A DNA stretch of 64,000 nt from the NCBI RefSeq assembly GCF_013368755.1, contig NC_049562.1, positions 5,084,001 to 5,148,000 of the forward strand, written 5' to 3'. Under the pieces are notes generated by a model. The model ran no database searches and was not told the DNA's origin. It saw nothing but the letters and a program-made list of their open reading frames with translations. The stretch is from Talaromyces rugulosus (taxonomy: Eukaryota > Ascomycota > Eurotiomycetes > Eurotiales > Trichocomaceae). The translations under genes and the position numbers were made by a program. Shown in pieces: positions 34,894 to 46,794 of this stretch (positions are counted from its first letter, which is position 1; each line of letters starts with the position of its first letter).

Positions 34894-35376
34894 TCAAATC
34901 TTCCCATCTTTCACCAACTGCCGCAACACAGTAATGGTTCCCTCCACAGCTAGCTTCATCATCTGCTTCTCCTTGTGTAAAAATGCTTCTAGCTCCGTGG
35001 AGGAGGCACCGGGATGTCTCCATTCGAATGTGTACGTCATGTACAACTCTCCGTCTGCGCCCTCGCTAACCACATTGGTGATTATGCTTCCATCGGGTTG
35101 GACAAAGACGACCCTTGAAGGCTTGTAGGCGGTGACGGTCTCTGTCACTTTGCGATTGTTTTCGACGAAAATAACATCGCGAACGGTGACTGGGTTTCCG
35201 CTTGACGGGTCAGTGGTTTCGGAGACCACAGTGGTTGACTTGATGGCCATGGGGACAAATGTCTCCGCAGATCGGATTTTGAGGAGCAAGCCAGCCCAAA
35301 CTTGATCTCCATTGAGAATTGGGCTGGCTCCAGTCGGGTTGATCGGAGCAGTAAAAGCAATATTGTGTGTAGCCAT
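34894..35376 (-). CDS. DUF1857 / AtaL-like Bet v1-fold (SRPBCC) protein
   Basis: 160-residue single-exon protein. The start MATHNIAFTAPINP, then QVWAGLLLKIRSAETFVP and the C-terminal helix EKQMMKLAVEGTITVLRQLV are typical of the DUF1857 group of the START/Bet v1 superfamily, which forms a hydrophobic ligand pocket. An upstream in-frame ATG (35427) would add an unconserved leader. It is divergent from the glutathione S-transferase gene across a 409-base promoter. No specific ligand is known to me. Confidence 0.85.
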   Translation of the reverse strand: MATHNIAFTAPINPTGASPILNGDQVWAGLLLKIRSAETFVPMAIKSTTVVSETTDPSSGNPVTVRDVIFVENNRKVTETVTAYKPSRVVFVQPDGSIITNVVSEGADGELYMTYTFEWRHPGASSTELEAFLHKEKQMMKLAVEGTITVLRQLVKDGKI

Positions 35377-35785
35377 GCTGTTACGTATTGGTGTGGGTTG
35401 GAAATAATCTGCAAGGAGGAATCCCAAACCGGCGATCCCGAGCTATTTAAGTAGTACAATCATTGATTTTCGGCGCAAAATGTCACGCCCGAGCAGCGAG
35501 CGATGACAAAGCTCGCGCCTTATGGTTCCGAAGATGTGACTGGGCAACTTTAAATCGTACCCTGGTTCTCGAATGATCTTAAAGTTCTCATGTCAGCTTC
35601 GCTCCCTTGCGTAATCAATTGTCGCGAGGTCTTCGAGGGCAAAAGGGTGATTTGATGGAATTCTATCAAGATGTGTTCTATTTAACCGGGATTTAATACC
35701 ATAGAAAAGCTACTCTACTTTCCAATCTCTAACTTGGCAACTACAACATTGAAGCATTCCTCCGTTCAACGGAGCACACCCAATC
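35377..35785. promoter_or_regulatory. Divergent promoter (DUF1857 / GST)
   Basis: Short divergent spacer without coding sequence; a TCACGCCCGAGC element occurs at 35481-35492. Co-regulation of the two flanking genes is plausible but unproven. Confidence 0.45.
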
Positions 35786-36439
35786 ATGCAGTCGATTATT
35801 CTGTATGGCCACCACACCGGCGCCAACCCTAAAAAGGTGGTCATGGTTCTTGAAGAACTGCAAATCCCATACGAGATCAAACTTCTCGAATTTCCCGAAA
35901 TGAAACAGCCCGCCTATGAAAAAATCAATCCCAACGGGCGTGTTCCCGCAATTGAGGATCCCAATACTGGGGTCGCTCTATGGGAGTCTGGAGCTATTAT
36001 TGAATACCTGGTCGACAAATACGACCAGAAGCGGCAGATCAGTTTCGAGCCTGGCACTGCCAATTTCTACCACGCGAAACAATGGCTCCATTTCCAAACA
36101 TCAGGCCAAGGCCCGTACTTTGGCCAGGCTGTGTGGTTCAAGCGTTTCCACAAAGAACGCGTCCAGACCGCTATCGACCGATACGTCAACGAGATCCGTC
36201 GTGTGTCGGGTGTGTTGAACGGATTCCTCGAGGGCCGGAGTTACCTGGTCGATGACAAATGCAGCTATGCAGACTTGGTGTTTGTTTCCTGGTTTGAAAT
36301 TATTCCGTGGGTTGCAGAGGGCGACATAGATTTGGAGAAGGACTTTCACAATGTTTATCGATGGCTGGAGTCTCTGAAATCTCGTCCTTCAGTCATCGTC
36401 GGTCTGGGTGCGAAGTCTGCAGCCCCTAAGAAGCTTTGA
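35786..36439 (+). CDS. Glutathione S-transferase (Ure2/GTT-like)
   Basis: 217-residue single-exon GST. The N-terminal thioredoxin fold has ILYGHHTGANPKKVVMVLEEL and NPNGRVPAIEDPNTG, with cis-Pro, followed by WESGAIIEYLVDKYD. The Glu-Ser pair is the glutathione gamma-glutamyl contact. The all-helical C-terminal domain contains GPYFGQAVWF and the conserved DKCSYADLVFVSW segment. It is cytosolic, and the family conjugates electrophiles or reduces peroxides with glutathione. Its length is normal for the family. Confidence 0.94.
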   Translation: MQSIILYGHHTGANPKKVVMVLEELQIPYEIKLLEFPEMKQPAYEKINPNGRVPAIEDPNTGVALWESGAIIEYLVDKYDQKRQISFEPGTANFYHAKQWLHFQTSGQGPYFGQAVWFKRFHKERVQTAIDRYVNEIRRVSGVLNGFLEGRSYLVDDKCSYADLVFVSWFEIIPWVAEGDIDLEKDFHNVYRWLESLKSRPSVIVGLGAKSAAPKKL

Positions 36440-36904
36440 TTCAATCGTGTACTTAAAATACTTTTGTAGTCCTACGAAATGATCTATAAGTTAGTTCATT
36501 CTGGTGCTTTCAGATAACTTTGAATGTTCATTAAGATAGGACAAGTTCGCTTTCGCTCTTTGAAACGCCCTATTCATTATATCCTGTGATTTATCATTTG
36601 AACTAGCATTACAAATTGGTCGGTGCTCGGTCTTGATGTCAATCCCGAGGACCCCATCATTATTAATCGTCATTCATTCATAAATAATGCAGAAAATGTG
36701 CATGCCTAGATATCTGACTTCACCATCCCATAATTTATATATATACATGTATCTCTAGATAGCCTTTTTTTTCTTTATACCGCCCTGTTTATCGGTTTTT
36801 GAAAGTGTGCTCCTTCGTACGGAGAGAACCCCAGGCGAAGTCCCAGCAGCAGAGCAGTTTCAAAAATCACTACGTTCTTGAAGCTTCGACCTCGTCCTCT
36901 CGCT
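36440..36904. other. Intergenic spacer
   Basis: AT-rich spacer between two same-strand genes with a TATA-rich tract near 36735-36760. Nothing else recognised. Confidence 0.55.
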
Positions 36905-37750
36905 ATGACGAGCAATAAGAAACTCCACGACAACCTGTCTCGCGTCAAGGCTCCTTCTCCCATTGGAAAGTCAATCTTTGTTGGGCTTCGTTTGACGGAT
37001 GCATTTTGGCAACTTGCCTTCCTCCATCGTGGACTGGGAACTCGGATTGTCTCCTTTCTCCATGGAACACCTGTACCTGTCATGGATGCAGCCAACGGTC
37101 GGTTGAACCCCTACTACCAGCTTCTTGTGATTATGGCGCTCGGAAGTGGCCTCAAGCAAGCCATCCACATGGCACTTATCTCCGAGCAAGAGCTTTCCCC
37201 GCAATCGGGTTTTGGAATAGCACTCTTTAATACTCTCTTCAACTCAACCAACATCCTGTTCGCAATTTGGTCTCCCACTTCACAGGCCCCCGGCTCTGAT
37301 ACCTGGTTGGGTGTCCTCTCCTCCCCAGTGGTCGCCGTTGGGGCCACTGCCTACACCATTGGAATTGTGACGGAGCTACTCTCCGAGCTACAGCGACAGA
37401 AATTCAAGAAGAACCCTGCCAACAAGGGAAAGCCATACGGCGGCGGTCTCTTTTCCCTTGCGACAAATATCAATTATGGTGCCTACACATTGTGGCGCGG
37501 AGCATTTGCCCTGACAAGTGGAGGTTGGGCCTGGGGTCTCTTCACATTTTCTTTCTTCTTTTACGATTTTGCTACTCGCGGAGTGCCAGTTCTCGACCAG
37601 TACTGCACCGATAGGGTAATGTTTACATCCTCCACTTTCCTGTAGCGTCGTTATTGAGTGAATGCTAACAATTCTACCTTTTAGTACGGAAAAAATTGGA
37701 CTGACATCAAATCCCGGGTTCATTACCGCCTATTCCCGTGGGTATACTAG
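36905..37750 (+). CDS. DUF1295-like integral membrane protein (steroid 5-alpha-reductase-like fold)
   Basis: 258-residue multi-pass membrane protein; exons 36905-37615 and 37685-37750. The join VLDQYCTDR|YGKNWTDIKSRVHYRLFPWVY restores the typical C-terminal YxxxW...YRLxPxxY motif of this group. Other marks are GGGLFSLATNINYGAYTLWRG near residue 185-205 and four or more hydrophobic segments. In the wider family the C-terminal half binds NADPH and reduces steroid-like double bonds. The substrate here is unknown. An in-frame ATG at 36878 is possible. Confidence 0.85.
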
Positions 37751-38335
37751 AGACCCCGAAGAGACTGAATGGCAGAAATGCTCGGACTATTTGGGTGCAG
37801 TTTGACCGGGAATCAAGATGGAACATGTGCATAGATAGCCGTTCATCCTTCATGAGAAAAGGCACGAAGGTGGTCATAAAACTACATTCTTCTACAATCA
37901 ACCAAATGATATGCGGTAAAAATATTACCCTTTCCCACTGACATCTATGTATCAGATACCCAGCGCAGTAAGATATGAAGGTGAAGTTGTCCCATTCTAC
38001 ATGGTATCCTCTCCGGGTCAGAATCTGAATGAGAGTTTATATTTTCACAAGGCATTTTAAGCAAAACCGATGGAAATGAAGCGAACATTGAAGCGGCTTT
38101 GAGGATTTCTGTGACCGTCAGTTTTTCCTATTCACACCGCAACTCCTATTGTAAAATAATAGAAATATAACTAAATTTTAGAATGTACTATATAGATCGT
38201 TGTAACTTTAGTGGAGTACGTAGTAAAATTAAACAGGGAAAAAGCGGGGATGAAAAAGCTTAATGACTAAGACGCCAGGCCCGCATCGCAGCGGGAACGA
38301 CGCGAAGAAACGCCAACTTGCACCCTCGTTTCCAC
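37751..38335. other. Intergenic spacer
   Basis: No convincing gene; short open frames only. Presumably the 3'UTR of the membrane protein gene and the promoter of the following regulator. Confidence 0.55.
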
Positions 38336-40448
38336 ATGGCTCAAGATACGATCAATACGAATATCCCTCTCTCGCGGGAAGGAGGTTCAACATTGCTCCA
38401 ACGGAGCTGTTACGATTGTAGTCGCAGAAAGGTGCGGTGTAATAAGGTATTTCCGTGTGAAAACTGCGTGCGGCTTGGTGTTGAGTGTAAGTTTCCACCA
38501 CCTGGTCGCAAGCTTCGGAAAACACCCAAAACATCATCGAACAAGGCCGAATTGGTTTCCAGATTGAGACTGCTAGAACAGCAAGTCGAGAAACTCGGCA
38601 GCAAGGGCATTGCTGAAGATGCCCCAGAACGGGACAATGATGACGGCTCGCCTGTGCGCTCAGGGCTGGTCAAGCACTGTCCGGGCGATGGAGTAAATGA
38701 ACAGGCGAGAGAGGAGGGAGAAGATGACTTTAAGACGAACAAAGCGACATCTAGTACGCTGGAGGACCAATTCGGACGCCTCGTCGTGGATCGAAATACT
38801 GGGACGAGCCGTTATGTGAATCATCAGGTTTTGACGGACCTCGCAGAGCAGGTATATTTCGCCCTTCCATAATATCACAATTGCAGACGTGTAACAGATT
38901 TACTAAATTACTTCCCATGGCTGGGATTGGAAGATTAAAGAAGTTCGAGATCTTTTTGATTCGCCTGAATCACCGACATTGTCCGAGGAAGAATATTCCT
39001 CGCCAATTTCAGCAGCAGCACACTCGGAAATGTCAAGTCCTTTTATATTTGGCTACCATTCTATAGCCCATTCACTCAGTAATTATCATCCACCGCCTAC
39101 CATCAGCCATCTACTTTTCAATGTCTTCGAAGAAAATGTGGCACCCATAATTTTGATCATCCATAAGCCAATGCTGAAAGATCTACTCCAGACAGCGAGC
39201 ACAAACTCCGAGGATTTGGATAAGGAGTCCGAGGCTTTGATATTTTCTATTTATTTCGCTGCAATCAACAGCATGCCACCAGAAGAATGTCTTGCGCAGC
39301 TAGGGGCAGACCACACCACCTTGACCAAACAATATCGGTTCGCAGTCGAGCAAGCGCTAGTGCGAGCAGGATTCCTTCATACCCGCAAGCTGGTTGTGTT
39401 ACAAGCAGCAGTCCTTTTCTTGAGCTGTGCCTGTAATCCTCAAGATGCACACTTTGTCTGGACCATGATCGCTGTGGTGACTCGTCTAGCCTTGAGCCTG
39501 GGCCTGCATCGGGACAGCAGTCACTTCGGGTTAGGCCCGCTCGAGACAGAGATGCGACGACGACTGTGGTGGTATATATATCTATTGGATGTACGATCAT
39601 CCGACTCTCAAGCCACGAGCCCTCAAATTCGGGAAGGAGACTACGATACTCGATTGCCGTTGAATATCAATGACGGCGATTTGTCGCCTGACATGGTCGA
39701 GACCCCACCGGAACGAACTGGCTTTACAGAGATGACCTTGACCTTGGTCAGGTGTGAAATCCTCATATTGCATCGTAAATTGATGCAATTCAACAGTGTC
39801 GGAGTTGATGCTGACGGACACACCACGATGTTTCAGAAGCGCCTCCGCACGGTAGAAGAGTCCCGGCGGTCCCTTGACGAGCGATATCTCCAATTTTGTG
39901 ACCTCGAAATCGCGATCCAGTGGGTGACGGCAACACTGGGTCGCATTGCTCTCGCGCGCTCGTGGCTTGTGTCGCATTTCTCGTTCATGAGCATCGAAGG
40001 ATTCCAATTCAAAGCAGACCTGTGGCCCGACCAATGTAACCTCCTTATTCTCACCGCGATCGAGGTACTTGAATTTGTTTACCTACTCGAAACACACGAA
40101 AATACCATGAAATGGTGTTGGCTGTTCCAGGGCTACGTACAGTGGCAGGCGTTTACATTTGTCTTGTCAGAGCTCTGCATGCGCCCAAACTCCCCTTTGT
40201 CAGACCGGGCGTGGATGGCCGTGGATCGGGTTTATGAACGATGGAATGGACCGATGGGCAATCGACTTGGGTTGATGATGCGACCGTTGGAGCGTCTTCG
40301 AAATCGGGCTGCTGCAATTCGTGAAACTACAGGAACTATACCCGTTGCAAACGACTTGGACTTGGCCGGTGCGGGTCTTACAATCAATCCTATGGAAGAA
40401 TTGCGTGGAGATTTACTCGATGTCGATACATTTTCATGGACGTGGTGA
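38336..40448 (+). CDS. Zn2Cys6 transcription factor with Fungal_trans domain
   Basis: 676-residue regulator, exons 38336-38851 and 38934-40448. The zinc cluster near residue 25 reads SCYDCSRRKVRCNK followed by PCENCVRLGVEC, then a Leu-rich dimerisation helix (LVSRLRLLEQQVEKL). The exon join gives LTDLAEQ|IKEVRDLFDSP, a typical linker. The middle homology domain includes ALVRAGFLHTRKLVVLQAAV, RLALSLGLHRD and ETEMRRRLWWYIYLLDVR. It stands directly before an NmrA-like gene on the same strand and could control it or the nearby GST/DUF1857 genes. The target is not known. The TTG-started extension upstream of the ATG was not used. Confidence 0.92.
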
Positions 40449-40816
40449 ATATGATCAGGATTGATATAGAACACTATTCTGTGTTTATGTCAGCGGCCCT
40501 CCTCGGGGCTCGGGAATTTGCGCCAAGGCCGATGTGGCAAACCCAAATACTAATAGTCGACGGTGACGATCTCATGATATATTTAGTAATTCTAGTAGGC
40601 CCACAGCTTAGGCTCGATTAATCATTACGGGGGTCGGCCTATACTTTGACGCCGAAGCTTATTCATTGCTCTCCATAGCTACCCGAGCTTGTATCGGGTT
40701 GGTATTTGCCCTTCTTCCCAGTGCTGGGGAAAGGTTATAAACTATACGTCGATGTCCTTCCATCATTTATTTACACAATTTCCCAATCTTCCAAAATTAC
40801 CACTAAAATATCCGCA
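40449..40816. promoter_or_regulatory. Promoter of the NmrA-like gene
   Basis: Non-coding spacer with CTCGGG and ATCGGGTTGG elements near 40508 and 40696 and a TATAAA box at 40736-40741, about 80 bases before the start codon at 40817. Confidence 0.5.
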
Positions 40817-41845
40817 ATGTCCAAGTTGATCACTGTCTTTGGTGCTACCGGCAACCAGGGTGGCTCCGTCATCGAGGCCATCCTTGCCGATCCTGAGCTT
40901 TCCAAGGAGTTCAAGATCCGCGGTATTACTCGCGATACCACCAAGAAGACCGCTCAGGATCTTGCGAAGAAGGGTGTCGAGGTTGCCACGGTAAGATTGA
41001 GCTTCTTCCTAAAAAACATACAAAAAAAACTAACTGGGATCTGCATCTTAGGCTAATCTAGACTCCGTCGACTCCCTAACCGCAGCCCTCAAGGGTTCGC
41101 ACACTGTCTTCCTGGTCACAAACTACTGGGAGACTATGAACCCCGATGTTGAATACTCCCAGGGCAAGAATGTCGCCGATGTTTCCAAGGCCGTGGGCGT
41201 TTCTCACCTTATTTTCTCTTCGCTCCACCATGTGAAGGAGCAGACCAACGGACGCCTCGCCAACGTTCCTCACTTTGACAGCAAGGCCAATGTCGAAAAG
41301 TATATCCGGGCTTCTGGAGTTGGATGCAGCTTCATTCTTCCTGGATACTACATGAGCAACTTCACCCAGATGCTTACCCGCGCCGCCGATGGATCGTACC
41401 GGCTGTTCTATCCTGTTGGTAACGAGGCCAAGTTCCCTCTCTTCGATGCCGCTCAAGATACCGGTAAGATTTACTCTATTAATTTCTGTGGACAACCCAG
41501 CTAACTATCACTCTAGGTCTCTTTGTGAAGGTCGCACTGAAGCATGCGGGCCAGTTGAAGAATAAGCAGGTTTTGGCCGCTGCCAAGTACTACACTCCTC
41601 AGGAAATTGTGGACATCTTTTCCAAGGTTACGGGCAAGAAGGCTGTCTTTACTAAGGTCAGTCCGGAGCAGTACAAGGCCTCTTTGCCTCCCGCTATTGC
41701 TACCGAGTACCTCGAGAACCAGCTTTTCGTGGAGAACCCTGGCTACTACCTGGGCGAATCCCTTGAACCCACCCTAAAGCTCGTTGACTCTCAGCCTACT
41801 ACCTGGGAGGAGTTTGTTAAAAAGAATGTTTCTGCCTGGGAATAA
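40817..41845 (+). CDS. NmrA-like family NAD(P)-binding protein
   Basis: 304 residues; exons 40817-40990, 41052-41463 and 41517-41845. The N-terminal Rossmann motif ITVFGATGNQGGSV is the NmrA/atypical-SDR signature. IRGITRDTTKKTAQDL follows, and HLIFSSLHHVK stands where NmrA-like proteins lack the SDR Tyr-Lys catalytic pair. C-terminal QVLAAAKYYTPQEIVDIFSK fits the family. These proteins sense NAD(P) redox state and may bind regulators such as GATA factors, or act as reductases. Codon use looks highly biased (many C-ending codons), which suggests strong expression. Confidence 0.92.
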
Positions 41846-42809
41846 GTTTCCACTTCATATACCGATTGATACTATATTTATATGCGACAGAAGCCTCAGC
41901 GAGGTTTTATCATTTGCTTCACAATGAGTCAAGATTACTAAAATCACACACCTTTTCAATAACCAATGCTTATTTTACACGCTGTTGTAATTCAGTACGT
42001 GCATGTGAAGATCAGGAAATACAAATCTGATTGACATTCTTCCATGAACGCCACCAGCTTCTTCGGAGCCAACCGTATTCGTGCAGAACTACCACTATTT
42101 GCCTGAAAAGGGGTCACAAGGCGTGCCATGTTAGTGTACACGGCTTTGTTTTCAACAAATACTCGCACTTCCGGGATAGAGATGCTTAGGCGCTAAGGGA
42201 GATTTGTGACTGTACTGACGATCTCCCTAATCCTATCAGTCTGCATTCTGCAGAGGATGGCTCTGGAGTAGGAGCTGCTATCATTGTCTCGCCAGTGTTG
42301 GAGAGATCCAAAGGAGGTGTCGGAAAATAGTGAACACCACTAGGGTAGCTATCTTGATATTTGGGGGCTGTAGAAGATGGTTTGAACTATTAGTCTATTT
42401 CCGATACAATTTCCATGCAAATTACTAGGATACGGTCAGCCGCAGATGACTAGAAATCCTTTTTATTTTACCCCGTCAAGTTGAAAACCAGGCTAAAGCA
42501 CCCCATGTAGGCTTAATCGCTTATCCATCCCTCCCATTTGCCAAAACCACAAAACCCTAATCTGAGCTACACCCGAACCATCCAAGTATATGCATGAGGT
42601 GTAAGAACTATACCGCATTGTTTCTACTCTTCTCCAATAGTAGAACTCGCCTTCGCGCCGCGTCCTGTCAGCCGTCTCGTGTCTGCTGTGACTTTTTACT
42701 TTTCCCCTGAACAAACACGAGGTCGAGGCTTGCTCTTGGTGATATCTATGTTGATCATTTATCTCTTCTTCATGTCTCCTTTCAAAACCCACTATCGAAA
42801 ACCAGCAGT
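41846..42809. other. Intergenic spacer
   Basis: No supported gene. Just upstream of 42810 an out-of-frame hydrophobic stretch (42730-42780) could be a spliced signal-peptide exon of the next gene, but no clear junction was found. Confidence 0.45.
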
Positions 42810-43839
42810 ATGGCGAATTCAACCTCAGCGCCAGAATCAACCACCACCGCACCGCCGGATTCGCGCCTTGTCGCGGAACGACTGGATTTCTGGGCGCGAC
42901 AAGTGATTGGGGAGGTCACAACGTGTGGATATTTCAATGGAGACACCGGTATGATAACCCGGCTCCTCCAGTCTCTCTTGGGGATTGTATACGTTCTAAC
43001 TAGACCTGGGCTATACAGCTTCTCCGCTCACTTGCGGACTGGAATCTTCCTGTTTGTCTGATACGTCACGAAATATTCACTATTGCGGTATCCCTGTCCT
43101 TGCGGTTCCACCTACCGCCTGTTTGGACTCTACAGCGTATGTCACGGCATGTGGCAGAAACTGTCAAGGGGATCTGTCGACAAAAAAATGGTGAGCTTCT
43201 TTCTCTCTCCATCAGCATGTACAATACTGACAGAAAACGGTCTCTAGCACAGAGGGCGAAAACACGTACTGCGCAACCATGTACTGGAATTCCCCCTTTG
43301 GAACAAATTCTCCCATGTCGGAATTCAACTGCACCACTGCCGTCATGACTTTGACCGTGACATCCGCAGTCGATGTCTCTGTCGCCCTTTCTACCGCTGC
43401 GTCTATAGCACCCTCGACTAGCAATGGTGCCTCGATAACATCACATACTTCTGCACCGGCGTCTCCTACCGAAAGCGCAAGCTCGTCTTCTTCCTCAGGA
43501 CTGAGTCATAACGATATTATATACATTGTGGTTGCGATCGTCGGCTTTGCAATAGTGGTAGGGGTTATTTTTGGAGCAATAAGGAGATGGAGAAAGCCAG
43601 TACAAACGCAGCATCCTGGATTTGGTAATGAATACCGATACCCCCTGGATACTAGAACTCATACCTCGGAAAGTACTTGGCCAACATCATACACTCCTAC
43701 GACAGTATCGACGTTTCCTGGATCAAGAAGTGAGATTTTACCGGATGACTCTGTCAGCCAGGTTCATATTCCAGCGGCACGTCTAACAACATACACACAG
43801 CTGTATTCTCACGCGCCTACCGGCTCTGCTGGGCTATAA
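42810..43839 (+). CDS. Cysteine-rich single-pass membrane protein (hypothetical)
   Basis: 300 residues from exons 42810-42948, 43019-43190 and 43248-43839. The ectodomain contains Cys in the order TCGYFNGDTASPLTC, SCLSD, YCG, ACLDS, ACGRNCQG and CTEGENTYC, a layout seen in fungal surface proteins with a G-Y-x-N/G-D start. A Ser/Thr/Ala-rich stalk follows, then one transmembrane helix (IIYIVVAIVGFAIVVGVIFGA), a basic stop (RRWRK) and a cytosolic tail. It is a surface sensor or wall protein by architecture, but no function is known. No signal peptide is encoded at the chosen ATG, so an upstream exon may be missing. Confidence 0.75.
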
Positions 43840-43875
43840 TATCAAGTACAACATCTTGTTTCATTAAAATGGGTC

Positions 43876-45746
43876 TCAATTAATGGGAGCGGAAATCTGC
43901 ATGACACGGGATATCCATCCATCTGCCCATGCAATGAGTTTGCGGTCTACTTCAGAAGTACCAGCTCTGACCATCTCATGACGCGCATCATGCAGAACAT
44001 TCAGTGCATTTGTTCTCCACTCGTCGATCAAGCGAGGATCTACCCGTGGCTGGCGACAATCAATCTCTGTCTCTCTGCCTACCAAGATGGCTCTCCGCAT
44101 ATGAATCCGAGGCACTTCTGTCTCGGGATGGGGCATAAGACGAGCATTATCAAGAGCCAATTGGTTGAAATAAAATGCTTGACGCAACGACGATTTTTTC
44201 TCGGACAAAGAATATGCTTTGATGAGTGTTTTGTTCAATTCCACTCTCATCAGGCCGTTGTAGACGAGAAGGAGGCTTGGGATGTCAGAGGAACGACTTT
44301 CGAGTAGCTTCGTACGTGCTTGAGAGAAATGCTTTTCTGCATTTGTTAATCTTTCTGCAAGGTCTGGAATTCTGGTTTTGTCGTCCAGAAAGCCTTGGCC
44401 GGTATTTATATGGTGGACTGATGATAGAAGAATATTAATACCATCTAGCACATTGGAACTGCTACCAATACTTTCTACATACCGATTTCTAGGTCTTGCC
44501 TCGCAGGAACGACTGTCAGTGAGGCTGTAAAATTTGAAGTTGAATTCAAAGAAGTTGCTGAGCTTGGCCTGGACACTGGATTGGAATATTGGGACCCGCT
44601 GCGAGAACTTGCCGGGTAATCTCCGGATAAACCATCTGTTACAGGAAGATTATTAGTGTTTTTTGCAAATCTTGTAAAGTCATAAATGAATACCATACCT
44701 TTCTTTCTTCTACCATCGGCGCCGTGTATACGAGACGTCGAGATAGAGTGCTGATATCTATTGCCCATGGTCTGGATCATGGCTGCCGTGGTTTCGTGCA
44801 TGACTTTTGTCGGTGATATTATGTGCAAAAGTTCCTTTGCGTAAGCTGCCGCTGTTGCCGCCGCGTAACCTTGCCAGATATCATCCTTGTGAGTGTCAGA
44901 GTAGTCGCAAATTCCTCGAATGACTACGCAAGGGAAGTTGTCCATGAGTCCAGCGGCTTCCATGTCAAAACAGAGAACATCGTGCTGTTGCCGTAGTTTG
45001 TCTCGCAGTTTTGCGTCTCGAACAACTCTGTCAGCAGAAGCGATTAATCCGTAGTGCACAGAAAAATTGTCTCCTGGAAGAGCATCTCTTTCTTCTCTCT
45101 GCCGTAATTCTCGATCGTCGCACTCTGCCGAGCATGGCAGACCCTGCTGGGCATGAACATAATCTGCATTGTATAAGCGATCATCCTTTACACTCGGTCG
45201 TCCATATCGCTTCCTCAATCGCGGATTGTCGGTGACTCGGGACAAGAACCCATTTAGCCGATCCATGCCTTTAAGTTGGTGGTATGTTTCCAACTGCGAG
45301 AGGGCAGTCAGCAATAACTTTGGTGGCGAGTTGAGTGAGCGCGTAATCTCAAACTCTTGATCTTGCACCGCTCTTCCAAAGTCGTAGGCAACTACACCTC
45401 CATGAAGTTTTTGGGCAGCGCCAACGACTACATCGCCCAGGCGAAGATCGACTGCGTCGTGCGGCGCTCCGCCCGCGATGCCCACCATGAGGCCGAAGCG
45501 GATGGACTCGAATGTGTTGAGCATGTCGGCGGCGACACTGGCGGCAGACGCAATCCCGTATTTGCCCTTGGGTAGACAGGCGATTACCACGTTATGGTGC
45601 CCGATGCTTCCCAGAGTGTACGCATTGTTGTCGTTTCGCGGCTGTTCTTCTAGAGGTGCGTGTTCCTCGTCGAGCATCGCGCACGCGACGACTGATTCAG
45701 TCGGGATAGCGCAAATCAAACCGACTGTGTACTGAAGGGTCTGCAT
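43876..45746 (-). CDS. Nucleoside phosphorylase-domain protein with Ser-rich linker and helical C-terminus
   Basis: 589 residues; minus-strand exons 44699-45746, 44483-44635 and 43876-44444, whose lengths sum to a multiple of three. The PNP/UDP-phosphorylase domain covers about residues 1-320: YTVGLICAIPTESVVA, LMVGIAGGAPHD, LRLGDVVVGAAQ, CFDMEAAGLMDNFP and VIRGICDYSDTHKDD. These are the conserved motifs of the fungal members often fused to NACHT, ankyrin or TPR domains. Then comes a Ser/Asn-rich linker. The last 190 residues are helical (LTNAEKHFSQARTKLLES) and may form repeats, but no family was recognised. The last intron is only 38 bases (44445-44482). In fungi such proteins are linked to NLR-like incompatibility systems; that role is inferred here. 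Confidence 0.85.
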
Positions 45747-46794
45747 GTTTGCTCTCTAAACGATCATCGCAGGGGTTCCAGATGGCCTCATTCCAATATT
45801 TGATTGTTGTATCCAAAGACTAGAAACTTCTCTCTTGGGCAGTCAATCTCTGGCGATGAGCAAGACTCTTTGGTAGAAACGTCGGTCTGCTTAATCGGAG
45901 TCGTCATGAAGGTTAGCACGGTGTTCCATTAGCCCCGAGCGAGGCAGAGGAAGCCATCCAATAGCAAGGGCTTGGTAGCGAGCTCACTCATTGTTTCACA
46001 CGCATAGGGAAAAGGCCTTCAATGAAGGCCGCCACGACAGGATAGACAGCTAAAAGGCTTTCGATTTCGAATAGTGACAATCTTGCGGATACGTTGGAAA
46101 AGCAGAACGAGATTCAATGGTGAAGTCATCGGAAGGAAGTAGTAATCTGAGGAAGGAGCGGCACAAGACGACAACTACATTTGCATTCTCGGCATTGAAT
46201 TAACGCCAATTCTTTTTAGAAAAATGATTTAAAAATGATTTAAATTTTATTTCTAGTTCTAGATTTTTACGTGATATCGCATGTAACATCTTCTAGTAAT
46301 CAGTTCTTGGCTTTTTATCTCAAATATTCTTTGTTGTTATTCATGGACCGCTTCTGATGTCGTCGAATTAATCTGCCAATATATAAATATTTTGAAATTC
46401 AAATGTTCACTTAAGCATACATGTATTAAACTCTTTCTGAAAAGTTCCATGTCTGGTTCCTGGAGTGGACAGTATAAATTATGGCGCTAACCCTATAAGA
46501 GTGCGGTAGAAAGATCCGATTCCATGTCGAGAGTACAATTATCAAGCTACTTGGCCCAGTTTTTCTTGAGCATACATACAGACTTCCATCTTTAAAAACT
46601 CTTGTTTAGTTTTAAGTTTTTTATGGTGTGCGGCTGAGAGCGGCCCGCAGATTAATCGGAGGGCCGCCGGCAAACCGGTATTGTTTCTCCGGTTGGGCGA
46701 AAAACCTTATATACCTTCCCCTGTCTCCTAAAATTGAAGCTCTTGTGTCAGCTGATATTATTGCGCAACTGTATAGAACATCGCATCTACCCTC
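45747..46794. promoter_or_regulatory. Divergent intergenic region
   Basis: Spacer between the divergent phosphorylase-domain and ferric-reductase-like genes. AT-rich at 46200-46450; a TTATATA element lies near 46707. No gene supported. Confidence 0.5.

Noticed and set aside
43876..44451. Separate gene for the helical C-terminal part of the phosphorylase-domain protein
   Set aside because: The frame has no good ATG, and a 38-base GT-AG intron joins it in phase to the upstream exon, with a total length divisible by three.
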